Assembly: GCA_963716925.1 (NCBI GenBank)
Contig: CAVQUX010000006.1
Coordinates: 868,001-932,000 of the forward strand
Length of the DNA: 64,000 nt
Direction: 5' to 3'
Source: DAISKN01 sp963716925
GTDB lineage: Bacteria > Acidobacteriota > Vicinamibacteria > Marinacidobacterales > SMYC01
Shown here: piece by piece, positions 54,006 to 63,177 of the stretch
Numbering within the stretch: position 1 is the stretch's first letter
Layout: each line of letters starts with the position of its first letter
Made by a program: the position numbers and the translations under genes
Notes under the pieces: generated by a model
The model's input: the letters and a program-made list of their open reading frames with translations, nothing else
Told to the model about the DNA's origin: nothing
Databases searched by the model: none

Positions 54006-55489
54006 CGGAAGCCATGGAGCCCGCATTTTCCCTGACCCCGCTCCTCACCGTCCTGGTTGCGGCGTTGGCGTCGATTCTCATCCTGTTAACCGGCGAGCGC
54101 CGGGCCAACCTGCGGGAATTCTGGTCGGTCGCGGCCGGAGTGCTGCAGTTCGGGCTCGTGGTCTCCATGATGCCGGCGGTGCTGGCGGGAAAGGCGCCCC
54201 AGGTCACGCTCTTCCGTCTCCTTCCCGGGATCGAGATCGGATTTCGCGCCGACGCGTTCGGTATCCTCTTCGCCCTCGGGGCATCGCTCCTCTGGGTCGC
54301 GGCATCGTTCTACTCCATCGGCTACATGCGCACTCTCGAAGAGCACGCGCAGACCCGCTACTTCACCTGCTTCGCCCTCGCCCTCGCCGCCACCCTGGGC
54401 GTCGCCTTCTCCGCGAACCTCTTCACGCTCTTCCTGTTCTATGAAGCGCTCACTCTCGCGACGTACCCCCTGGTCGCGCACAAGGAGACGGAGGAGGCCA
54501 AGGCCGGCGCCCGCAAGTACGTCATCTATCTGCTGGGCGCGGCCAAGGTGATGCTCATCCCCGCTATCATCCTTACTTACAACCTCGCCGGGACCCTCGA
54601 GTTCCGACCGGGTGGGATCTTTCCGGATTCCCGGGTGAGCCTCGAGCCGACGCTTCTATACGTCGTCTTCGCGCTGTTCCTCTTCGGCTTCGCGAAGAAC
54701 GCGGTGATGCCGCTCCACAGCTGGCTTCCGGCCGCCATGGTGGCGCCGACGCCGGTGAGCGCGCTCCTCCATGCCGTGGCGGTGGTCAAGACGGGAGTCT
54801 TCTCCACGCTCCGCGTCGTTCTCTTCGTCTTCGGTCCGACAGCGATGCGGGAAATCGGCGCCGACCGGCTGGCTCTGGCCTTCGCCTCGGCGACGATCGT
54901 CATCGCCTCGCTTCTCGCTCTCCGCCAGGAGAACTTGAAAGCTCGGCTCGCGTTCTCCACGATCAGCCAGCTCTCGTATATCGTCCTCGGAGGCGCGCTC
55001 CTGGCGCCTTCCGGAGTCCTCGGCGGGATCGCCCACATCACGAACCACGCGATGTCCAAGATCACGCTCTTCTTCTGCGCGGGCTCGATTTACGCTTCGG
55101 CGCACAAGACGGAGGTCGGCCAGACGGCCGGTCTCGCGAAAAAAATGCCCTGGACCATGGCCGCGTTCACCCTCGCGTCGCTGAGCCTCGTCGGGATTCC
55201 TCCGTTCTCGGGCTTCGTCTCCAAGTGGTACCTGGCGGTGGGCTCGCTCGAGCGCGGGAATCCCTGGATTCTGGCGGTGCTGCTCGCGAGCTCGCTCTTC
55301 ACCGCGGCGTATCTCGGACCCATCGTGTACAAGGCCTACTTCGAAGAGGCCGAAGACGACGGACACCACCACGAGATCCACGAGGTCCCCTGGATCGTCG
55401 TTCCTCTCGTATTGACCGCCCTGGCGAGCCTCATCCTGGGCCTCTATCCGGACCCGGTGATCGACCTGGCAAGCAAGGTGATGCCATGA
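54002..55489 (+). CDS. Antiporter-like complex I subunit (NuoL/MrpD type), first copy
   Basis: 495 aa, about fourteen membrane segments. Family hallmarks are FYEALTLATYPLVAH with the proton-path Glu on TM5, KNAVMPLHSWLPAAM with the TM7 Lys region, and AVAVVKTGVFSTLRV and HITNHAMSKITLFFC with the later Lys residues. It lacks the long C-terminal amphipathic helix of NuoL, so it is closer to Mrp D/NuoM-type subunits. It stands where nuoL is expected. The GTG at 54002 overlaps the nuoK stop; an ATG at 54014 is possible. Confidence 0.88.
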   Translation: MTEAMEPAFSLTPLLTVLVAALASILILLTGERRANLREFWSVAAGVLQFGLVVSMMPAVLAGKAPQVTLFRLLPGIEIGFRADAFGILFALGASLLWVAASFYSIGYMRTLEEHAQTRYFTCFALALAATLGVAFSANLFTLFLFYEALTLATYPLVAHKETEEAKAGARKYVIYLLGAAKVMLIPAIILTYNLAGTLEFRPGGIFPDSRVSLEPTLLYVVFALFLFGFAKNAVMPLHSWLPAAMVAPTPVSALLHAVAVVKTGVFSTLRVVLFVFGPTAMREIGADRLALAFASATIVIASLLALRQENLKARLAFSTISQLSYIVLGGALLAPSGVLGGIAHITNHAMSKITLFFCAGSIYASAHKTEVGQTAGLAKKMPWTMAAFTLASLSLVGIPPFSGFVSKWYLAVGSLERGNPWILAVLLASSLFTAAYLGPIVYKAYFEEAEDDGHHHEIHEVPWIVVPLVLTALASLILGLYPDPVIDLASKVMP

Positions 55490-55716
55490 ATTGGAAGCGA
55501 TGGTCCTACGTAAGCCTCGCCGTCATCGCTCTCTCCGAGATTCTCGTGCCGCGTGTCTTTCCTGCGGACCACGCCCATTTCTGGTTCGAGGATCTCCCGG
55601 CCTGGGGCTCCGGCTACGGTCTGCTCTCGTGCGTCCTGATCATCAAGGTCTCGAAGCTCCTGGGAAAGCTCTGGCTCATGCGCCCCGAGGATTACTATGA
55701 ACGCCGCGAACGTTAG
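55486..55716 (+). CDS. Small membrane protein in the complex I operon
   Basis: 76 aa. A hydrophobic start (SYVSLAVIALSEILVPRV), a His- and aromatic-rich middle (PADHAHFWFEDLPAWGSGY), a second membrane segment (LLSCVLIIKVSKLLG) and a charged tail (PEDYYERRER). It overlaps both neighbours (ATGA at the start, 20 bases at the end), so it is part of the operon. Small subunits of this sort accompany MrpD-like pairs in other bacteria; a role in assembly or in linking the two antiporter subunits is inference. Confidence 0.7.
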   Translation: MNWKRWSYVSLAVIALSEILVPRVFPADHAHFWFEDLPAWGSGYGLLSCVLIIKVSKLLGKLWLMRPEDYYERRER

Positions 55717-57475
55717 CTGGGTGCATCCGGGGCTCGTCCTGATCCTGGGGGCCTGGCTCGTGCCCTTCCTCAGGGGAGCGACGAAGCGCGCCTTCCTCGT
55801 GGTTCTGCCCGCGGCGGCGCTCGTCGATTGCCTGCTGATGACGCCGGGGACCCATGGCGTCGTGCGCTTCGTGGGACAGGAAGTCGTCTTCGGCCGCGTC
55901 GACGCGCTGAGCCTGGTCTTCTGCTACGTCTTCGCGCTCATGGCGCTCATCGGCATGATCTACGCCCTCCACGTGGAGGACGATGCGCAGCAGATGGCGA
56001 CTCTCACCTACGCGGGCTCGGCGCTCGGAGCGACGCTCGCGGGAGACTTCCTTTCGCTCTTCCTCTTCTCGGAGCTCATGGCGGTTTCCGCCGCTCTGAT
56101 CGTCTGGCTGCGCCGGACCCCCGAGTCGGGCGCCTCCGGTTTCCGCTACCTCCTGGTGCACGTCTTCGGCGGCCTGTGCCTTCTCGGAGGAATCGTGCTC
56201 CACTGGTCGCAGACGGGCTCTATCGCGTTCTCCGACATGACGCCGTTTGCCGGGAGCGCCGCGTTCGTCCTGGTCCTCACCGCTTTCCTGGTGAACGCCG
56301 CGGTGCCGCCCCTGGGGGCCTGGCTGCCCGACGCCTACCCCGAGGCGACGGTGACCGGAGCGGTGTTCCTGACCGCCTTCACCACGAAGACCGCGGTCTA
56401 CACGCTCATCCGGGGATTCGCGGGAACCGAGGTCCTGATGTGGTGGGGCGCAGGGATGGCGGTCTACGGAGTCGTCTACGCCGTTCTCGAGAACGACGCG
56501 CGGCGGCTCCTCGCTTACCACATCATCAGCCAGGTGGGCTACATGGTGTGCGGAGTGGGGATCGGAACGGCGCTCGCGCTGAACGGGTCCTCCGCCCACG
56601 CCTTCGCGCACATCCTTTATAAAGCCGTCCTCTTCATGGGGGCGGGGGCGGTGCTCCAGACCACCGGGCTCCGGAAGTTGAGCGACATGGGCGGCCTCTA
56701 CAAGACGATGCCCATCACTCTCGGCCTCTACATGGTAGGCGCTTTCGCCATCTCGGCGGTGCCTCTCTTCAGCGGTTTCGTGAGCAAGTCGATGGTGGTC
56801 TCCGCAGCCGGCGAAGCCCACCACGCGGGCGTTTTCCTTACGCTCACCCTCGCTTCCGCGGGAACGTTCCTGCACACGGGACTCAAGCTTCCCTGGTACA
56901 TGTTCTTCGGAGAGGACCGCGGCATCAAAGCCCCGGTAGGAAAAGAGCCGCCGAAGAACATGCTCGTCGCCATGGGCATCGCGGCCTTCGCCTGCGTCCT
57001 CATCGGAGTGTTTCCCTCGCTCCTGTACGCCCACCTGCCGTTTCCCGCGGACTACGTCCCCTACACTCCGCGCCACGTCGTCGCCACGATGGGCCTCCTC
57101 GGCTTCACCGCCCTGGGGTTCTTCCTGCTGCTCAAGCAGCTGGATCCCGAGCCCACCATCAGCCTCGACACCGACTGGTTCTACCGGCGCGGCCTCGGGG
57201 CCGTTCTCCCCCTGGTCGAGGGCGCTCTGGCGCGCGTGGACGGCGTCGTCTCCCAGACGTCCGACGGGATCGTTCGGCTCGCACTGGCGACGGGAGAGCG
57301 GCTTCGAAGGATCGATTCTCGCGTGGTCGACGCCGCGAGCCTCGGACTGGGAAAGGTTACGCTGGCCTTCGGCCAGGGCCTGAGGCTCATCGCGGACGGC
57401 AACGCCCAACACTATGGACTGATCATGGCAGCCGGCGCGCTGGCGGCTCTGGCGATCGTGATCTTCGGCCAATGA
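55697..57475 (+). CDS. Antiporter-like complex I subunit (MrpD/NuoL type) with C-terminal lateral helix, second copy
   Basis: 592 aa. The core repeats the antiporter pattern: LFLFSELMAVSAALIVW with the TM5 Glu, NAAVPPLGAWLPDAYPEA, FTTKTAVYTLIRGF with a key Lys, and ILYKAVLFMGAGAVL. After the last core helix (around PEPTISLDTDWFYRRG) comes a ~90-residue extension with a long amphipathic stretch and a final membrane helix (starting GLIMAAGALAALAIV). This is the layout of NuoL with its lateral helix plus terminal anchor, so this copy may be the functional NuoL counterpart. Closer to Mrp D-like proteins in sequence. Confidence 0.86.
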   Translation: MNAANVSWVHPGLVLILGAWLVPFLRGATKRAFLVVLPAAALVDCLLMTPGTHGVVRFVGQEVVFGRVDALSLVFCYVFALMALIGMIYALHVEDDAQQMATLTYAGSALGATLAGDFLSLFLFSELMAVSAALIVWLRRTPESGASGFRYLLVHVFGGLCLLGGIVLHWSQTGSIAFSDMTPFAGSAAFVLVLTAFLVNAAVPPLGAWLPDAYPEATVTGAVFLTAFTTKTAVYTLIRGFAGTEVLMWWGAGMAVYGVVYAVLENDARRLLAYHIISQVGYMVCGVGIGTALALNGSSAHAFAHILYKAVLFMGAGAVLQTTGLRKLSDMGGLYKTMPITLGLYMVGAFAISAVPLFSGFVSKSMVVSAAGEAHHAGVFLTLTLASAGTFLHTGLKLPWYMFFGEDRGIKAPVGKEPPKNMLVAMGIAAFACVLIGVFPSLLYAHLPFPADYVPYTPRHVVATMGLLGFTALGFFLLLKQLDPEPTISLDTDWFYRRGLGAVLPLVEGALARVDGVVSQTSDGIVRLALATGERLRRIDSRVVDAASLGLGKVTLAFGQGLRLIADGNAQHYGLIMAAGALAALAIVIFGQ

Positions 57476-57487
57476 CGACGTGACGAA

Positions 57488-58972
57488 GTGACGAGCTATC
57501 CCGTTCTGACGCTGACGACGTTCCTGCCGCTTCTGGGGGCCGCCCTTATCCTCTTGACGGGGGACCGCCTGGCGCGCTTCATCGCTCTCGCGACCACTCT
57601 CGCCGTCCTGGCGGTCTCGGCGCCCCTGTACGTTCACTTCGACAAGGCGTCGACCGCCCTCCAGTTCGTGGAATCCGCGCCCTGGATTCCGTCCTGGAAC
57701 ATCTCTTACGGGATGGGGGTCGACGGTATCAGCCTTCCGTTCATCTTTCTCTCGGTGGTGCTGAGCATCTTGTGCGTGAGCGCGTCCTGGACCGCGGTCG
57801 AAACGCGAACGCGGGATTTCTACGCCGCGCTCCTCGTGACCGAGACCGCGATGGTCGGCCTCTTCGCTGCGACGAACCTCTTCCTCTTTTACATCTTCTG
57901 GGAGCTCATGATCGTTCCCATGTTCCTCCTCATCGGCGTCTGGGGAGGGCCGAACCGGGTCTACGCCTCCGTCAAGTTCCTGCTGTTCACGCTCGCGGGA
58001 AGCGTCCTGATGCTCGTGGGCCTCATCGTTCTCCTGTACGCCGGCGGAACCCTGGACTTCCAGGCGCTCGCGGGGATGAGGCTCTCTTCCTCCGCGCAGG
58101 CGTGGCTCTTCCTCGCCTTTCTCGCGGCGTTCGCCGTCAAAGTGCCGATGTTCCCGGTGCACACCTGGCTTCCCGACGCGCACACCGAAGCGCCGACCGC
58201 GGGAAGCGTGATTCTGGCGGGAATTCTGCTGAAGATGGGGGCCTACGGGTTTCTGCGGATCTCGCTCCCGCTGTTTCCCGACGCCCTGCAGCTGTTCCTC
58301 GTGCCGATGCTCGCGCTCTCGGCGGTCGCCATCGTGTACGGAGCCTACGTGACCCTGGCGCAGACCGACGTGAAGCGCCTCATCGCCTACTCGAGCGTGA
58401 GCCACATGGGCTTCGTGACCCTGGGGATCTTTTCCCTGAACCGGAACGGCGTCGAGGGCGCGATCCTGCAGATGGTGAACCACGGGATCCTCACCGGGGC
58501 GCTCTTCCTGTGCATCGGGATAATCTACGAGAGGACCCACACCCGGGAGATCGCGGCCTACGGGGGACTCTTCAAGGCGGCGCCCATCTACACCACGTTC
58601 CTCGCGTTCTTCTGTCTCGCCGCCATCGGATTTCCCGGCCTGAACGCTTTCGTGGGCGAGTTCCTCATCATCAGCGGCGCTTTCACCAGGTGGGCGGGCC
58701 TCGGGGTGATGGCGGTCTGGGGAGTGGTCCTCGGCACCACGTACATCGTCTGGCTCTACTACCGGATGGCTCTCGGCGAAGTGAACCCGGGACTGCGCGG
58801 GCACCGCCTCGACCTCAACGCCAGGGAGATCGCGACTCTTCTTCCGCTGGTGGTGATGGCCCTCGTCATCGGCCTCTACCCCGAGTCCGTCCTCGGCTTC
58901 ATCCGGGCTCCGGTGGCGCATCTGCTTTCAGCCATCACCTCGTCTCCCATCGAGCTCGCGGGGGGCCTGTGA
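57488..58972 (+). CDS. nuoM: NADH-quinone oxidoreductase subunit M
   Basis: 494 aa. Typical NuoM: ISYGMGVDGISLPFIFLS, FLFYIFWELMIVPMFLLIG with the TM5 Glu, FAVKVPMFPVHTWLPDAHTEAPTA in the TM7-8 region, GILLKMGAYGFLRI with the TM8 Lys, and IAYSSVSHMGFV. GTG start 12 bases after the previous stop; its stop overlaps the nuoN GTG. Confidence 0.95.
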   Translation: MTSYPVLTLTTFLPLLGAALILLTGDRLARFIALATTLAVLAVSAPLYVHFDKASTALQFVESAPWIPSWNISYGMGVDGISLPFIFLSVVLSILCVSASWTAVETRTRDFYAALLVTETAMVGLFAATNLFLFYIFWELMIVPMFLLIGVWGGPNRVYASVKFLLFTLAGSVLMLVGLIVLLYAGGTLDFQALAGMRLSSSAQAWLFLAFLAAFAVKVPMFPVHTWLPDAHTEAPTAGSVILAGILLKMGAYGFLRISLPLFPDALQLFLVPMLALSAVAIVYGAYVTLAQTDVKRLIAYSSVSHMGFVTLGIFSLNRNGVEGAILQMVNHGILTGALFLCIGIIYERTHTREIAAYGGLFKAAPIYTTFLAFFCLAAIGFPGLNAFVGEFLIISGAFTRWAGLGVMAVWGVVLGTTYIVWLYYRMALGEVNPGLRGHRLDLNAREIATLLPLVVMALVIGLYPESVLGFIRAPVAHLLSAITSSPIELAGGL

Positions 58973-60377
58973 AGGACGTGACCCTCCTCGTGCCAGAGAT
59001 TGTTCTCGTCGCGGTGGCGCTCGCGCTCATCCTCGCCGCGCGCCGCCTCGAGCGCGCCCGGACCGGCGGCGACCGCGGTGGTCCTCGCCGCCGTCGCCGC
59101 CATCGCGCTCCGGTTGGATTCTCTCCTCGTCGACGCCCGAAGTCGGCTTCGGGGGCACCATCGCCGGCGACGGCTACGCCCGGTTCTTCGACGTCCTCTT
59201 CGCGGTTACGCTCTCGATCGCCGCGCTCCTCTCAATCCGCCAGGTCGACTCCGAGCGCGTCCGGCCCGGCGAGTTCTACGCTCTGCTCCTGCTCGCGGCG
59301 TCCGGCATGCTGCTGGCGGCGTCGGCCATGGACCTCCTGGTCCTCTACCTGGGGCTCGAGCTCATGACCCTCTGCTCGTACGTCCTCGTCGGGATCACGA
59401 GGGAGAAGACGGCGTCGATCGAAGGCGCGATCAAGTACTTCCTTCTCGGCTCGTTCGCCTCGGCCCTGTTTCTCTACGGCATCGGTCTCACCTACGGAGT
59501 CACGGGGGCTACGGGCTTCGCGTCGATTGCTTCGGCGGCGACCGAGCGGGGCCTCTCGGACAATCCCCTCCTTCTCGCCGGGGTGATCCTCGTCATCGCC
59601 GGGCTCGCGTTCAAGATCGCCGCGGTGCCGTTTCACGCCTGGGCCCCGGACGCCTACCAAGGCGCCTCCGCTCCCGTCGGCGCGTTTCTCGCCGCGGGCT
59701 CGAAGGCCGCGGGCCTCGCGGCGCTGGTTCGAGTCTGCGTCGTGGCGTTCGAGCCCGAGCATGTCCTGTGGTCGAACCTCCTGGTCGCGCTCTCGGCGCT
59801 GTCCATCCTCGTCGGGAGCCTTCTCGCGTTGTCCCAGACCAACATGAAGAGGCTCCTCGCCTACTCTTCGATCTCGCACGCGGGATACGCGCTTCTGGGG
59901 CTGATCTCCGGGACTCCGGCGGGCGCTTCCGCGACCATGACCTACGCTTTCGTCTACGCCTTCATGACCCTCGGCGCGTTCGGCGTCGTCATCGCCCTCG
60001 GGCAGCGCGGGGAGAATCTCTCGGGCTATCATGGACTCGCGAAAACCAATCCCGGGACGGCGGGGCTGATGTTCCTCTTCCTGCTGTCCCTGACCGGAAT
60101 CCCACCGACCGCGGGATTCGCCGCCAAGTTCGCGGTGATCCTGAGCGTCGTCGGCGCCGGTCACATCGGGCTCGCGGTTCTCGCGGTGGTGTCGAGTGTA
60201 ATGTCCGCGTACTTTTATTTGCGGGTGGCGGTTTTCATGTACATGACGGATCCGCAGGGAGCGGCGCCGGGACGTCTGCCCTCGACGGTTTCCGTGGCGC
60301 TTCTGCTCGCGGCGTTGGTTACTATTGTCGGGGGGGTGTATCCCGACGCGATCGCCGCGTGGACGGTGCCTCCTTAG
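58969..60377 (+). CDS. nuoN: NADH-quinone oxidoreductase subunit N, with two frameshifts in the N-terminal part
   Basis: The gene starts at GTG 58969 (GTGA overlap) and reads KDVTLLVPEIVLVAVALALI. The coding signal shifts at about 59055-59070 (then AATAVVLAAVAAIALRLDS) and again at about 59108-59130 (then EVGFGGTIAGDGYARFFDV). The rest to 60377 is intact NuoN: LYLGLELMTLCSYVLVGI, KIAAVPFHAWAPDAYQGA, LLAYSSISHAGYALLG. Joined, the length is the usual ~470 aa. Loss of an essential subunit is unlikely in an otherwise intact operon, so sequence errors are probable. Confidence 0.85.
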
Positions 60378-60382
60378 AGACT

Positions 60383-60736
60383 ATGAGCGAGTATCTTGGA
60401 ATTCTGGTGTTCTTCGCGCTCGCGGGGACGGTCGCCGGCGGGTTCGTGCTGCTGGCCTCGATCCTCGGACCGAAGAAGCCGTCGAAGGTGAAATCGGAGC
60501 CGTTCGAGGCGGGGATGCCCTCGTTCGGCGTCCAGGCCGGCCACATGTCGATCAAGTTCTACCTGACGGCGATTCTCTTCATCCTGTTCGACGTGGAGCT
60601 GGTCTTCCTCTATCCCTGGGCCGTCGCCTTTCGCGATCTGGGCGCCTGGGGCCTTACGGGGATGTCGATCTTTCTGGGGATCCTGATGGTGGGATTCTTC
60701 TACGCCTGGGACAACGGCGCCCTCGATTGGAAATGA
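60383..60736 (+). CDS. nuoA: NADH-quinone oxidoreductase subunit A
   Basis: 117 aa with three membrane segments and the loop KSEPFEAGMPSFGVQAGHMS (the usual Cys of this loop is absent), then FYLTAILFILFDVELVFLYPWA. The ATG at 60383 lies 5 bases after the nuoN stop. Confidence 0.94.
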   Translation: MSEYLGILVFFALAGTVAGGFVLLASILGPKKPSKVKSEPFEAGMPSFGVQAGHMSIKFYLTAILFILFDVELVFLYPWAVAFRDLGAWGLTGMSIFLGILMVGFFYAWDNGALDWK

Positions 60737-60748
60737 TTGGAAGTGAAT

Positions 60749-61249
60749 ATGTCTGGTGAAGCGGGATTCTTGACGAGCCGGCTCGACGAGGCCATCGGAT
60801 GGGCCCGGAAGTTCTCGATCTTCCAGTACCCGTTCGTGACCGCTTGCTGCGGCATGGAGTACATGGCGACGGCCTGCTCGCACTACGACGTCGACCGGTT
60901 CGGCGCCGGCTTGCCGCGATTCTCGCCGCGCCAGGCGGACGTGCTCTTCGTGGTCGGAACCATCAGCCACAAGATGGCGCCGGTTCTCCTCCGCATCTAC
61001 GAGCAGATGACCGAGCCGAAGTGGGTCGTCGCCTTCGGCGTCTGCACCTGCACCGGCGGCTTCTACGACAACTATGCGACGGTCATGGGAATCGACACGA
61101 TCGTGCCGGTTGACGTCTATATCCCCGGCTGTCCGCCGCGGCCGGAGTACGTTCTCGACGGCCTGCTGAAGCTCCAGGCCAAGATCCAGGACCAGCGCGA
61201 GACCGGCGTGAAAGCCGCTCCGGAGGCGAGGCCGGAGTTCTCCGTATGA
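60749..61249 (+). CDS. nuoB: NADH-quinone oxidoreductase subunit B
   Basis: 166 aa, cytoplasmic face of the membrane. It carries cluster N2 with all four Cys: the adjacent pair in VTACCGMEYMA, one in VCTCTGGFYDNY and one in YIPGCPPRPEY. The ATG at 60749 is chosen with GGAAG upstream; a TTG at 60737 is possible. Overlaps nuoC by ATGA. Confidence 0.95.
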   Translation: MSGEAGFLTSRLDEAIGWARKFSIFQYPFVTACCGMEYMATACSHYDVDRFGAGLPRFSPRQADVLFVVGTISHKMAPVLLRIYEQMTEPKWVVAFGVCTCTGGFYDNYATVMGIDTIVPVDVYIPGCPPRPEYVLDGLLKLQAKIQDQRETGVKAAPEARPEFSV

Positions 61250-61827
61250 ATGCGGAGTCCCTGATTCAGGCCGTGAACGATCGCTTCCCCGGGGCGGTCG
61301 AAGCCTCGCACGCGTTTCGCGGGGATGCCACGGTCATCGTGCGCCGGGAGTCGATTCTCGAGCTCGCGCGGACGCTCAAGGACGATCCCGCCTTCCAGAT
61401 GAATTTCCTGATGGACCTCACCGCCGTGGACTTCTCCGCTTTCGGGACGAAGCCCGCTCCGGCATTCTTCGCATCCTCCGGCGTCGCGGTGCGCCCGTCG
61501 ACCACGATTCCCGACGAGGCTCCCTGGCCGGGACCTCCCGCGTCCGGACGCTTCGTCGTCGTCTACCACTTCTTCTCTCTCGCCCTCAAGCACCGGCTGC
61601 GCGTCGAGGTTCCCGTGGACGAAGAGGACGCGGAGGTCGACTCGCTCACTTCCCTCTGGGGAGGCGCGAACTGGCTCGAGCGCGAGGTGTGGGACATGTT
61701 CGGGATCCGGTTCAAGGGGCATCCGGACTTGAAACGGATTCTGATGTACGACGAGTTCGAGGGCCATCCGCTGCGCAAGGACTACCCGGTCAAGAAGCGC
61801 CAACCCCTGATAGGACCGGACAACTAG
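61246..61827 (+). CDS. nuoC: NADH-quinone oxidoreductase subunit C with an insertion
   Basis: 193 aa. The 30-kDa subunit motifs are present: LMDLTAVD, VVYHFFSLALKHRLRV, SLWGGANWLEREVWDMFGI and RILMYDEFEGHPLRKDYP. Between LTAVD and FVVVYHF there is an insert of about 35 residues rich in Pro and Ala (ending EAPWPGPPASG) that is not typical. NuoC forms part of the hydrophilic arm with NuoD. Confidence 0.93.
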   Translation: MNAESLIQAVNDRFPGAVEASHAFRGDATVIVRRESILELARTLKDDPAFQMNFLMDLTAVDFSAFGTKPAPAFFASSGVAVRPSTTIPDEAPWPGPPASGRFVVVYHFFSLALKHRLRVEVPVDEEDAEVDSLTSLWGGANWLEREVWDMFGIRFKGHPDLKRILMYDEFEGHPLRKDYPVKKRQPLIGPDN

Positions 61828-61833
61828 CACTTC

Positions 61834-63177
61834 ATGAGCCAGACACCCAACAACTTCGAGACTCGCGAGATGCTTCTCAACGTGGGGCCCGCGCACCCCG
61901 CGATGCACGGCATCATCCGCATCATCGCCAAGCTCGACGGGGAGCAGGTGAAAGACTGCGACGTCGAGATCGGCTACCTCCACCGCGGCTTCGAGAAGAT
62001 GTCGGAGACGGTCGACTACAACGGCGTCATGCCCTACACCGACCGGCTCAACTACGTCTCCCCGCTCATCAACAACATGGGCTACTGCATGGCGGTGGAA
62101 AAAGCCCTGGGAATCTCCGTTCCCGATCGCTGCCATTACATCCGGGTGATCATGTCCGAGATCTCCCGCATAACGGACCACCTCACCTGCATCGGCGCCG
62201 GCGCCATGGAGCTCGGGGCGTTCACCGTTTTTCTCTACATGATCAAGGCGCGCGAGTTTCTGTGGGAGCTCGTGGAGATGGTGACCGGGGCGCGGCTCAC
62301 CGTTTCGTACTGCCGGGTCGGTGGGGTCAAGGGAGATCTGCCCGAGGGTTTCGAGGAGCATTGCCGCAAGGCCATCGCGGAGACGAGGACCGTCCTCAAG
62401 GAATCGGACGCTCTCCTCACCCGCAACCGCATCTTCGTCGATCGCATGTCGGGGACGGGGGTGATCTCGGCCGAGGACGCCATCTCCTACGGGATCACCG
62501 GACCGTTCCTCCGCGGCTGCGGCACCGCCTATGACGTGCGGAAGGACTGCCCGTACGCGGTCTACGATCGACTCGATTTCGACGTCCCGGTGGGAAGCCG
62601 GGGAGACAACCTCGATCGGTATCTCGTCCGGATGGAGGAGATGCATCAGTCCATCCGTATCATCGAGCAGGCGCTCAAGGACATTCCGGATGGTCCGTTC
62701 CTCGCCCATCCGGAGACGGGCCGGGCCATTCCCGCGGCGGAGATGGTGGACGAGGCCAAGATGGGGAACATCGTCCAGATCGAGGGAGCGCGCGCGGTGG
62801 TCGACCCCACTCTCGACGGCGCCTCCGAGGAGGAGTATCCGGGGATCGCCGCCGACGAGAAGCGGGTCTTCCTTCCTCCCAAGGAGGATACCTACGGGAA
62901 CATCGAAGGCCTGATGAATCACTTCAAGCTCGTGATGTACGGCCATGGCGTGCGGCCCCCGAAGGGGGAAGTGTACTTTCCGGTGGAGGGCGCGAACGGG
63001 GAGCTCGGCTTCTACGTCGTGAGCGATGGCACCAACAATCCCTATCGCGTGCGCGTCCGTCCACCCTGCTTCGCCATCATGTCGGCGCTGCCCAAGGTCC
63101 TCATCGAGGGCATGATGGCGGACGTGGTCCCGACGTTCGGGTCCATCAACATGATTGGGGGCGAGCTCGACCGGTGA
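61834..63177 (+). CDS. nuoD: NADH-quinone oxidoreductase subunit D
   Basis: 447 aa. The 49-kDa subunit with NVGPAHPAMHGIIRI, IGYLHRGFEKMSE and YTDRLNYVSPLINNMGYCMA around the quinone site, YCRVGGVKGDLPEGFEE, and the ending VPTFGSINMIGGELDR. The length is slightly above the usual 400-420 aa because of the acidic stretch DGASEEEYPGIAADEKRVF near residues 329-347. Overlaps nuoE by GTGA. Confidence 0.95.
   Translation: MSQTPNNFETREMLLNVGPAHPAMHGIIRIIAKLDGEQVKDCDVEIGYLHRGFEKMSETVDYNGVMPYTDRLNYVSPLINNMGYCMAVEKALGISVPDRCHYIRVIMSEISRITDHLTCIGAGAMELGAFTVFLYMIKAREFLWELVEMVTGARLTVSYCRVGGVKGDLPEGFEEHCRKAIAETRTVLKESDALLTRNRIFVDRMSGTGVISAEDAISYGITGPFLRGCGTAYDVRKDCPYAVYDRLDFDVPVGSRGDNLDRYLVRMEEMHQSIRIIEQALKDIPDGPFLAHPETGRAIPAAEMVDEAKMGNIVQIEGARAVVDPTLDGASEEEYPGIAADEKRVFLPPKEDTYGNIEGLMNHFKLVMYGHGVRPPKGEVYFPVEGANGELGFYVVSDGTNNPYRVRVRPPCFAIMSALPKVLIEGMMADVVPTFGSINMIGGELDR

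Noticed and set aside
55676..58921. A 1081-codon minus-strand open frame opposite the antiporter and nuoM genes
   Set aside because: It is an antisense shadow; the product is almost entirely charged, with no hydrophobic core or recognisable domain.
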